A stretch of 13,648 bases of DNA from JAVBKP01 sp031553975. Lineage in GTDB: Bacteria; Bacillota; Clostridia; Peptostreptococcales; Anaerovoracaceae. The position numbers and the translations under genes were made by a program. The notes beneath the pieces are model-generated. The model saw nothing but the letters and a program-made list of their open reading frames with translations. It had not been told where the DNA came from and made no database searches. Below are positions 7,690-13,598 of this stretch, in pieces; within the stretch, counting starts at the first letter, position 1; each line of letters begins with the position of its first letter. The DNA lies in NCBI GenBank assembly GCA_031553975.1, contig JAVBKP010000118.1, forward strand, positions 1 through 13,648, written 5' to 3'.

Positions 7690-7705
7690 AGAAGAAATAT
7701 TATTG

Positions 7706-7828
7706 ATTGGGGACGGTTCTAAATGTACAAAAGCGAAAATGGGACGGTTCTAAATAAGTGACCAATCGGTCAGCTAATTAGAACCATCCCCGATGAAAGC
7801 AAAGCATCAATTTAGAACCGTCCCCAAT
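7706..7828. repeat. GGGGACGG repeat cluster C (nested inverted repeats)
   Basis: The outer arms ATTGGGGACGGTTCTAAAT (7706-7724) and ATTTAGAACCGTCCCCAAT (7810-7828) are perfect 19-bp inverted copies. They enclose an inner hairpin (7741-7791) of the same family, with arms starting GGGACGGTTCTAAAT and ending TAATTAGAACCATCCCC and a tip TGACC-AATC-GGTCA (7759-7772). It lies between the divergent GH18 and M29 genes, ending 22 nt before the M29 ribosome site. The 7615-7863 spacer holds no gene beyond this. Confidence 0.95.
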
Positions 7829-7863
7829 ACTACATTAAACAAGATTTGAGAGGAGACTTAATT

Positions 7864-9084
7864 ATGAACAATTACCTTCAAAGATACGCAGAACTGGTTG
7901 TAAAGATTGGTGCTAATGTGCATAAGGGGCAGCGTGTAATAATCTACTCCCCTGTAGACACAGCGACCTTTGCTAGAATGTTGGCAGAGGAGTCATACAA
8001 AGCTGGGGCTTGCGAAGTGATCGTAGCCTGGAACGATGAAGCCATAAAGAAAATGAAATTTCTTCAGGGAGATGATGCTATCTTTGATTCTTTTCCGGAG
8101 TGGGAGGCGAAGCGTTATAACGATTATGCTGATGAAGAGGCAGCACACATTTTCGTGCGTTCCGCAGACCCTGAGCTATTGAAGGATGCTGCTCCCGATC
8201 GTATCAAACGTGACAACCAAGCCTTAGGCAATGCAATTAAATTTGCCAAAGAGAAGCAGCTGTCTTTCCAATACGCTTGGTGCATTGCCGCCATTCCAAC
8301 AGCTGCTTGGGCTAAAAAAGTATTTCCTAACGTATCTGAAGCTGAAGCTTTGGAAAAGCTTTGGAATGCCATATATCAGACAGTTCGCATTGGTGAAGGT
8401 GATGCTGTATCTGCATGGGAAAACCACCTAGACATGCTAGCCAAGCGTACAAAGGTTTTAAATGATTATGATTTTCAAAAGCTTCACTATACATCGTCTA
8501 ACGGAACTGACCTTTGGGTCGAGTTGCCCGAAAACCACAAGTGGATGTCTGGCGGTGCCACTTGTAATCTGGGGCATAGATTTGTGGCCAATATGCCTAC
8601 TGAGGAAATCTTTACATTGCCAAAGAAAGACGGTATTAACGGTAAAGTTGTAGCCTCTAAACCGCTGGTGCTGAAAAGTGGTAATATCATAGAAGGTTTT
8701 TACTTTGAGATTAAAGATGGTAAAATCGTAGGAGTTGATGCCAAATCTGGTCTTGAACACCTACAAAATTCCATTACCATAGATGAAGGTGCCTCATATT
8801 TTGGAGAAGTTGCCTTGGTACCATATGATAGTCCAATACAAAACTCAGGTATACTGTTCTATGACACGCTGTTTGATGAAAACGCCGCTTGTCACTTGGC
8901 ATACGGAAACGCCATTGACACTTTCAAGGACAATGTTTCTAAAGAGGTAAAACTAGCCCGTGGGATGAATGAATCCATTACCCATGTAGATTTCATGGTA
9001 GGTACAAAGGACCTTTCCATTGTTGGTTTCACTGCGGATGGTAAAGAAATCAATGTATTTAAAAATGGTAACTTTACATTCTAA
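7864..9084 (+). CDS. M29-family metallo-aminopeptidase (AmpS/PepS type)
   Basis: 406 residues, the usual M29 length. These cytosolic two-metal enzymes remove N-terminal residues from peptides. Expected ligand motifs are present: Glu248 (NMPTEEIFTLP), Glu315 (GEVALVPYDSP), Glu339 and His344 in DENAACHLAYG, and His374/Asp376 in THVDFMVG. The residue seven places after His344, which is Tyr in the studied enzymes as I recall, is Ile351 here. Start choice: ATG 7864 has AGGAG (7851-7855) at 8 nt; the frame stays open to a TTG at 7846, but that would place the ribosome site inside the gene. A promoter-like sequence at 7661-7689 lies upstream of repeat cluster C. The 3' side carries cluster D and a strong terminator shared with the convergent reductase gene. 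Confidence 0.93.
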   Translation: MNNYLQRYAELVVKIGANVHKGQRVIIYSPVDTATFARMLAEESYKAGACEVIVAWNDEAIKKMKFLQGDDAIFDSFPEWEAKRYNDYADEEAAHIFVRSADPELLKDAAPDRIKRDNQALGNAIKFAKEKQLSFQYAWCIAAIPTAAWAKKVFPNVSEAEALEKLWNAIYQTVRIGEGDAVSAWENHLDMLAKRTKVLNDYDFQKLHYTSSNGTDLWVELPENHKWMSGGATCNLGHRFVANMPTEEIFTLPKKDGINGKVVASKPLVLKSGNIIEGFYFEIKDGKIVGVDAKSGLEHLQNSITIDEGASYFGEVALVPYDSPIQNSGILFYDTLFDENAACHLAYGNAIDTFKDNVSKEVKLARGMNESITHVDFMVGTKDLSIVGFTADGKEINVFKNGNFTF

Positions 9085-9124
9085 CCCTTTATTAGAATAA
9101 TCGCTTAAAAGACCTTCCTCTTTC

Positions 9125-9258
9125 ATTGGGGATGGTTCTAAATGAGTAGAAGTAAACCAAAATGGGACGGTTCTAATTAAATGACCGACAGGTCAGCTAA
9201 TTAGAACCGTCCCCACTTATTGACTCCTTGGTCACAAGTCATTTAGAACCGTCCCCAA
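9125..9258. repeat. GGGGACGG repeat cluster D (nested inverted repeats)
   Basis: The outer arms TTGGGGATGGTTCTAAATGA (9126-9145) and TCATTTAGAACCGTCCCCAA (9239-9258) match except for one transition that a G-U pair would tolerate in RNA. They enclose an inner hairpin with arms from GGGACGGTTCTAATTA (9164-9179) to TAATTAGAACCGTCCCC (9198-9214) and a tip TGACC-GACA-GGTCA (9182-9195). The layout is the same as cluster C. It lies downstream of the M29 stop and before the terminator. Confidence 0.95.
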
Positions 9259-9270
9259 CTCACATTTTGG

Positions 9271-9312
9271 CAAGGAAAAGGAGGCCCGCCGGCCTCCTTT
9301 TCCTTGTTTTCA
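9271..9312. terminator. Strong bidirectional terminator between the M29 and reductase genes
   Basis: A perfect 16-bp stem: CAAGGAAAAGGAGGCC (9271-9286), loop CGCC, GGCCTCCTTTTCCTTG (9291-9306). A T-rich tail follows on the + strand. On the minus strand it serves transcripts of the convergent reductase, although no clean T-run is visible there. Confidence 0.9.
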
Positions 9313-9348
9313 TTCTTCTTATAGGAGTTTATTTGAAGGATTACTTGT

Positions 9349-11259
9349 TTATTTGCCTGTACTTGCAGTCTCTCCAGCTATTTTGCCATGTGTAAATGCA
9401 TCTGGAATGGCATTTCCACCAAGACGGTTTGTTCCGTGAATGCCACCTGTTACCTCACCTGCGGCGTATAGTCCTGGAATAATATTTCCATTGGCGTCGA
9501 TTACGTGACATTGTGTATCTATTACTAGTCCACCCATAGTGTGGTGAACTGTTGGTTTACGTGCGCCCGCATAGAAAGGCCCTTTGTCAATTTTGTCTTT
9601 ATAAAGCGTACGTCCAAACTGGTCTTTTGTTTTGCTATCAACATTTTTGTTGTAGTCGGCAACGGATTTTTCTAAAGCTTCTGCTGGCACACCAATCTGT
9701 TTAGCAAGATCTGCCAATGTTTCACCTTTGAACGCACGGCCTTCTTTAACTAAGTCACCGATTGTCTCATTAAAGTTATTTTTATCAGAATCTGATGGAT
9801 AGCTATGAGAGTCAAGAACTACCCACATCCAGTCGTCAGTTTGCTCATAAAGTGCCTTTGTCATTACATCACGACGGGCATCTTCTGCCACAAAACGGTT
9901 TCCTTCTTTGTTAACGAAAATTCTGTTTTCTACTGTTGTTTCAATGTTGCCAGTTAGACTTCCCGTCTGAGGATCTCCCATAGGTAACAGTTGGATATAT
10001 TCCATGCCTGTTAGTGCCGCTCCAACAGCTTCTCCCATTACCAAACCATCTCCAGTCGCACCTGGGTGATTGGTAGTCAATGTCTCAGCACCTAGCGTGC
10101 CCCACTGTGTATCGTATTTTTGACGCATCTCAACGTTAGCACCAAATCCGCCTGCAGCCATTACTACGCCTTTACTTGCGTTGATTGTCACAGTTTCGCC
10201 GTCTTTACCTGTAGCCACAATACCAACAGCTCTGCCGTCTTTCATCACAACTTGGTCTACATCGGTATTAAGCAATATCTCAATGCCATTGTCTTTACAA
10301 TAAGTCTCTACTGCACTTATGTATCCAGTTCCAAGAGGTTGTACTGGATGGTGTGAACGAGGCCACAATGCACCTAACACTGTAAATAATTGGTCTTTTG
10401 TCTGAAGTCCAAGACCCTCTAACCACTTTAATGTTGGAAGTGTATTGTTTGTGAAGTTGATGATCAAGTCAAGATTCCCAGCTCTGTCTCCGCCTTCATA
10501 TGTTTGCAGTGCATGGTAGGAAGGTGAGTCAAATAATGACTTTGATCCTGCTTTTTTCCAAGCTTCATACTCCGCTTTAACTTTTTCTTGTAACGCTTTG
10601 TGCTGCTCATTTTCAGACTTCGCACCAATCAACCCCTCAATGGTAGCCACTGGCCCAGCGTTGGCTGGTATAGCAGCCTGTCTTTCTGGATCTGAGGTGT
10701 TGTAAGCCGCTCCGCAAATAAGGGTGTTTCCGCCTACTTTAGGCATTTTCTCCACTACAATTACTTTTGAACCAGCCTGATGGGCAGATACTGCTGCTGC
10801 TAATCCTGCTCCACCTGCACCTATGATTACTATTTCAGTATCTTTTGTTACATTTTCCGCCTTGATTGCGGACTTGTCTATTGGTTGGGTTAGCAATTCA
10901 ATATTTCCACCTGCCGCTTCTAACGCCATTTTAACGGCCTCAATGATACCGTTACTTGTCATAGATGCCCCAGCTATAGCGTCCACAGCCAAACTTTGAT
11001 ATTTTATAATATCACTTGGTAGCTGCTGTAAGGCCATGTCTGAAATCCCTACAGATTCGTTTTGCTCTACGATTTGAATATCAAGGATTGATGTTTTGTC
11101 AACAGTAACAGCTACCTTGATGTCCCCATGGATTCCCTTTCCTACGCCTTCATAGGTGCCTGGTGTAAATGTAACACCCTTCTCACCACAAGCAGTAAGT
11201 GAGGTAAATGCTAAAATTAAACATAGCACCACACTCAAAACTTTAAAGCTTTTTCTCAT
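9349..11259 (-). CDS. Lipoprotein FMN/FAD reductase, fumarate reductase (flavocytochrome c) type
   Basis: 636 residues. A lipoprotein signal peptide ends in LTAC, with lipid-carrying Cys24. An FMN-binding domain (about 32-120) has the attachment motif DAIAGASMTS (93-102), where ApbE would link FMN covalently, most likely to Ser99 or Thr101. A FAD domain then begins with GAGGAG (147-152). Fumarate reductase-like active-site residues are visible: Arg463 in ARRD, His573 in HHTMGGL, Arg612 in GTNRLGGN, and a His pair near 303-304. It is predicted to sit outside the membrane and reduce an activated C=C bond (fumarate, urocanate or a related unsaturated acid). No haem motif is present and the electron donor is not in the window. 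ATG 11257-11259 has an ideal AGGAGG; a longer start at 11319 would lie within the operator region. Likely repressed by the divergent TetR. Confidence 0.93.
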   Translation of the reverse strand: MRKSFKVLSVVLCLILAFTSLTACGEKGVTFTPGTYEGVGKGIHGDIKVAVTVDKTSILDIQIVEQNESVGISDMALQQLPSDIIKYQSLAVDAIAGASMTSNGIIEAVKMALEAAGGNIELLTQPIDKSAIKAENVTKDTEIVIIGAGGAGLAAAVSAHQAGSKVIVVEKMPKVGGNTLICGAAYNTSDPERQAAIPANAGPVATIEGLIGAKSENEQHKALQEKVKAEYEAWKKAGSKSLFDSPSYHALQTYEGGDRAGNLDLIINFTNNTLPTLKWLEGLGLQTKDQLFTVLGALWPRSHHPVQPLGTGYISAVETYCKDNGIEILLNTDVDQVVMKDGRAVGIVATGKDGETVTINASKGVVMAAGGFGANVEMRQKYDTQWGTLGAETLTTNHPGATGDGLVMGEAVGAALTGMEYIQLLPMGDPQTGSLTGNIETTVENRIFVNKEGNRFVAEDARRDVMTKALYEQTDDWMWVVLDSHSYPSDSDKNNFNETIGDLVKEGRAFKGETLADLAKQIGVPAEALEKSVADYNKNVDSKTKDQFGRTLYKDKIDKGPFYAGARKPTVHHTMGGLVIDTQCHVIDANGNIIPGLYAAGEVTGGIHGTNRLGGNAIPDAFTHGKIAGETASTGK

Positions 11260-11293
11260 TTCTTTTCCTCCTAAATTTTTCCGTTTCTTTTCA

Positions 11294-11331
11294 TGAACTG
11301 GTTCAATGAATCGATTCACCGAATAAGTTCA
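11294..11331. promoter_or_regulatory. Triple-dyad operator array downstream of the reductase promoter
   Basis: Three 12-bp dyads are centred 13 bp apart: TGAACTGGTTCA (11294-11305, arms perfect around TG), TGAATCGATTCA (11307-11318, fully palindromic) and CGAATAAGTTCA (11320-11331, weaker). They run from the -10 box through the start site into the leader, where a bound TetR-family protein would block initiation. The assignment to the adjacent TetR is inferred. Confidence 0.7.
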
Positions 11332-11359
11332 TTATAGAATATTGATAAAAATTTGTCAA
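11331..11359 (-). promoter_or_regulatory. Consensus promoter of the reductase gene
   Basis: Read leftward: TTGACA (11354-11359), exactly 17 nt, TATAAT (11331-11336). Both hexamers are perfect sigma-A consensus, so expression should be high unless repressed. The leader to the ATG is about 65 nt. Confidence 0.9.
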
Positions 11360-11428
11360 TAACTTTTTGTTATTTTTTTATCAATCAAATTTGGAAAAAA
11401 TTCCCTTCCAAAATTGCATTTTTTTTAT

Positions 11429-11434
11429 TATAAT
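11429..11434 (+). promoter_or_regulatory. Probable -10 box of the tetR gene
   Basis: TATAAT at 11429-11434, 21 nt before the ATG. The -35 position (TTCCAA, 11406-11411) is poor and overlaps the right arm of a 7-bp dyad, TTTGGAA (11390-11396) / TTCCAAA (11406-11412), which may be a further regulatory site. Confidence 0.5.
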
Positions 11435-11455
11435 AGGAGTATTAAGAGGTGAACA

Positions 11456-12040
11456 ATGGAGAGACTTAAACCAAGACAGCAGCAAGCCATAGATACAAAA
11501 CAAAAAATATATGAGAGTGCCATGACTCTCATTGAAAAACAGGGATTTGAAGAAACTAAAATCAGTGACATTTGTAAAGTAGCCGGTGTGTCTGTGGGCT
11601 CGTATTACAGATATTTTGACAGTAAATTTGATATTTTGGTAGAAACACTAATGACTGGTGATGATTATTTCAAAAAAAATGTGGAAGGAAAATTGGATAC
11701 TGCCTCTGCAAGGGAGGCTTTATTGTTATATTTTTGGCACTACGCCGAAAAAGTCCTGCAAACACAATTTGATATCATAAAGGAGCTCTATAACCCTAAA
11801 AACAAACTTTTTTCTATTAAAGACCGTCATATGCAAAAAGTGCTGGTGGATGCCATTCATCACTGGCAAGAACGGGGCCAACTGATAGCCAATCTATCTA
11901 CTGATGAAATGTGCAATTATCTATTTATAGCAGCGAGAGGGGTTGTGTTTGATTGGTGTTTGCATGATGCCAGTTACGACCTACACAAGGCAATGGCAGA
12001 CTTTATGAATAGATTGATTTATGGGTTAGAAACAAAGTAG
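11456..12040 (+). CDS. TetR/AcrR-family transcriptional regulator
   Basis: 194 residues, typical for the family. The N-terminal DNA-binding domain (about 12-60) has the standard TetR helix-turn-helix: an IYESAMTLIEKQGFEETKIS segment, then ICKVAGVSVGSYYRYFDSK (residues 39-57) with the hallmark G-x-x-YxYF-x-SK. The remainder is a helical ligand-binding and dimerisation domain with no recognisable ligand signature. AGAGGTG sits 5 nt before the ATG. The gene is divergent from the FMN/FAD reductase, whose promoter is followed by three tandem dyads, so it probably represses the reductase and responds to its substrate or a related compound. A TGACC-AATG-GGTCA dyad begins 2 nt after the stop. Confidence 0.93.
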   Translation: MERLKPRQQQAIDTKQKIYESAMTLIEKQGFEETKISDICKVAGVSVGSYYRYFDSKFDILVETLMTGDDYFKKNVEGKLDTASAREALLLYFWHYAEKVLQTQFDIIKELYNPKNKLFSIKDRHMQKVLVDAIHHWQERGQLIANLSTDEMCNYLFIAARGVVFDWCLHDASYDLHKAMADFMNRLIYGLETK

Positions 12041-12386
12041 TTGACCAATGGGTCAGTTGTTTTCGCACTTCTCTTTTGCCATTTTGTTGTTTGTAATAAT
12101 AAGCATTTCTTTTCCCTTTGTGTCGAATTCTGTCGAAATAAAAACAAAAAAGAGCGATAAGCATTGCCTATCGCCCTGTCGTTTTGCTCCAGAGTGTTGT
12201 CCAATTACAGTTCTTTTACCTGAGATTATCGTCACTAACTGGCCATTGTTTCAGTGATTTAACCTTTCGGTGCTACTGTTGCAGACTCTCGCGTAATCTT
12301 CATCCAATATTCGTGATAGCTATATAATACCATGTTGTTTAAAATTTCATAATACAATCTTTCTGTCTTTGTTATAAATTTTTGCG
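12041..12386. other. Gene-poor spacer between convergent tetR and trxB-like genes
   Basis: 346 nt. It contains the TGACC-AATG-GGTCA dyad at 12042-12055, directly after the tetR stop, and the terminator at 12140-12177. It also holds the 3' part of a possible short leftward reading frame (12259-12435). Other short open frames here cross the terminator hairpin and lack ribosome sites. Confidence 0.6.
12140..12177 (-). terminator. Terminator for the leftward trxB-like transcript
   Basis: Stem AGAGCGATA (12151-12159) / TATCGCCCT (12169-12177) with one mismatch and a further GC pair inside the loop. Read leftward, a T-run follows (A-rich at 12137-12150 on the + strand). It lies about 210 nt past the trxB stop. 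It might also weakly stop the rightward tetR transcript. Confidence 0.75.
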
Positions 12387-12435
12387 TTAGGAATTGCTTT
12401 GCTTTCTCTTGATCTGATGAACAAGTTTTACGCAC
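12259..12435 (-). CDS. Possible small protein overlapping the trxB 3' end (unrecognised)
   Basis: An open frame of 58 residues from a GTG at 12433-12435, overlapping the last ~49 nt of the trxB coding region in another frame. The frame is open further upstream inside trxB. The tail past trxB looks protein-like (ERLYYEILNNMVLYSYHEYW, then a basic stretch ending TVAPKG) and lies ahead of the terminator on the same strand. No ribosome binding site stands out for the GTG or for an internal ATG near residue 35. No family is recognised; it could be chance. Confidence 0.2.
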   Translation of the reverse strand: MRKTCSSDQEKAKQFLTQKFITKTERLYYEILNNMVLYSYHEYWMKITRESATVAPKG

Positions 12436-13340
12436 TGGGTAGCTGCAATAGCTCCATCTGCTGCCGCTGTCACCACTTGACGCAAAGTCTTTACCCGAAT
12501 ATCCCCCGCTGCAAATATCCCTGGTAAATTTGTTTTCATTTCTTCATCGGTTCTAATATATGAATCCTCCATCATGAGCATGCCACCAAAGATATCACCG
12601 ATAGGCTTTTGCCCCATGAATACGAATACACCGAACATGCCATCGGTAGGATCTGCGGTAATATCACGAGTTTCACCGGATTTCACGCCTTTTACAGCTA
12701 TGGCATTCACTATGTCTTGTCCCTTGATTTCTTTAATCTCTGTATCTAATAAATAATGTATTTTATTGTTTTCTTTGGCTTCTGCTACCATATGCTCCGC
12801 GGCATCTAGCTGGCTTTCCTTGTGAATCATGGTTACTTTACGGGCAAACTTGGTCAAGTAAATCGCTTCTTCTACAGCCGCATCTCCTCCTCCAGCCACA
12901 AATACTTCTAAGTTCTGAAAAAACGCTGCATCGCAAGTAGCGCAATAAGACACCCCTTGTCCTGTAAACTCTTTCTCTCCTTTGCAACCAATCTTAGAAG
13001 CAGTCACACCTGCTGCAACGATTACGCAAGTGGCTTGGTAGGATTCTTTTGTGCATTTTACAGTCTTTATATCATCGCTAGCTTCAACGCTTAGCACGGC
13101 ATCATATATTTTCTCGCAACCAAAACTCTCTGCCTGCTTTGCCATTTTAGTAATAATACTAGCCCCAGATTCTACCCCATCGGTGCCCGGATAGTTAGCA
13201 ACCTCTGGTGTTTGCACGATTTGTCCACCATCACGCTCTTTTTCTATGATTAGTGTAGAGAGCCTTGCCCGGCCTGCATACAATCCCGCAGAAAGCCCTG
13301 CTGGTCCCGCTCCTATTATAATTACATCGTATTTTTTCAT
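12387..13340 (-). CDS. trxB: Thioredoxin reductase-like FAD disulfide oxidoreductase
   Basis: 317 residues, normal for low-molecular-weight TrxB, which passes electrons via FAD and a Cys pair to thioredoxin. The FAD-binding GAGPAG is at 10-15, the redox motif CATC at 133-136, and the C-terminal FAD motif GIFAAGDIRVKTLRQVVTAA starts near 274. The second nucleotide-binding loop reads GGGDAAVEEA (150-159). The segment that normally carries the NADPH-selective HRRxxxR instead reads HKESQLDA (173-180), lacking those arginines. The electron donor is therefore uncertain: NADH, or ferredoxin as in clostridial flavin-thioredoxin reductases, are alternatives. The ATG at 13338-13340 has AAGGAG upstream. 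The gene appears monocistronic; no thioredoxin gene is in the window. Confidence 0.9.
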   Translation of the reverse strand: MKKYDVIIIGAGPAGLSAGLYAGRARLSTLIIEKERDGGQIVQTPEVANYPGTDGVESGASIITKMAKQAESFGCEKIYDAVLSVEASDDIKTVKCTKESYQATCVIVAAGVTASKIGCKGEKEFTGQGVSYCATCDAAFFQNLEVFVAGGGDAAVEEAIYLTKFARKVTMIHKESQLDAAEHMVAEAKENNKIHYLLDTEIKEIKGQDIVNAIAVKGVKSGETRDITADPTDGMFGVFVFMGQKPIGDIFGGMLMMEDSYIRTDEEMKTNLPGIFAAGDIRVKTLRQVVTAAADGAIAATQCVKLVHQIKRKQSNS

Positions 13341-13372
13341 TAATTTGACACTCCTTTTGACTTGATTTAATT

Positions 13373-13378
13373 AGTATA
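13373..13378 (-). promoter_or_regulatory. Proximal extended -10 promoter of trxB
   Basis: Read leftward: TTATGG-TATACT, an extended -10 box (TGn) with no good -35. It lies 33 nt before the ATG. Confidence 0.5.
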
Positions 13379-13421
13379 CCATAAGTGCAAGTCGTTAATA
13401 CGATTTGCTTCATAACGGCAC

Positions 13422-13445
13422 AATAAACGCATCTTGGCGTTTATT
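13422..13445. promoter_or_regulatory. Palindrome at the distal trxB start site
   Basis: AATAAACGC (13422-13430) / GCGTTTATT (13437-13445): a perfect 9-bp inverted repeat around a 6-nt centre, overlapping the -10 edge and probable +1 of the distal promoter. Its position suggests an operator; no T-run follows on either strand. The regulator is unknown. Confidence 0.5.
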
Positions 13446-13448
13446 ATA
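13443..13448 (-). promoter_or_regulatory. Possible distal trxB promoter
   Basis: Read leftward: TTATGG-TATAAT, with the same extended -10 context as the proximal promoter. A TTGACA exists upstream, but the 21-nt spacing is too long. It is immediately followed by the 13422-13445 palindrome. Confidence 0.45.
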
Positions 13449-13485
13449 CCATAAAACAAATTAGCCATGTGTCAAATTTGTGTTC

Positions 13486-13598
13486 AATGGGAACGGTTCT
13501 AAATGACAAAAACGCGATTGGGGACGGTTGTAAAGTGGGGGCCGCTTTGTGAGCCCGTTAGTACCGGCCCCCAAATCGCGATTTAGTACCCTCCCCCC
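13486..13598. repeat. Decayed, GC-rich member of the GGGGACGG repeat family (cluster E)
   Basis: It keeps the nested order of clusters C and D. The left outer arm is TGGGAACGGTTCTAAATGA (from 13488) and the inner left is GGGGACGGTTGTAAA (13520-13534). The inner right is TTAGTACCGGCCCCC (13558-13572) and the outer right is ATTTAGTACCCTCCCCCCC (13581-13599). Extra palindromes are present: TGGGGGCCG (13536-13544) / CGGCCCCCA (13565-13573), and AAATCGCGATTT (13573-13584). The usual TGACC tip is absent. The 13341-13648 spacer holds no gene I can support; after 13600 I see nothing. Confidence 0.8.

Noticed and set aside
7846..7863. TTG start of the aminopeptidase at 7846
   Set aside because: The only good ribosome binding site (7851-7855) would then be inside the coding region; ATG 7864 fits it.
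7690..7863. T-box or metabolite riboswitch in the aminopeptidase leader
   Set aside because: The leader is explained by the repeat element; no conserved T-box or other riboswitch motif was recognised.
1793..9258. CRISPR-like array of repeats
   Set aside because: Copies occur in both orientations, pair as hairpins, have irregular gaps and are interrupted by full genes. No cas gene is present.
9349..11259. Flavocytochrome c with haem domain
   Set aside because: No CxxCH motif is present; the N-terminal part is an FMN-binding domain.
11260..11319. Longer N-terminus of the reductase (start at 11319)
   Set aside because: It would add 20 charged residues in front of a clear lipoprotein signal and begin inside the operator array; ATG 11259 has an ideal AGGAGG.
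12048..12257. Rightward frame of 69 codons after tetR with a hydrophobic start
   Set aside because: It starts inside the TGACC dyad, has no ribosome site and runs through the terminator hairpin.
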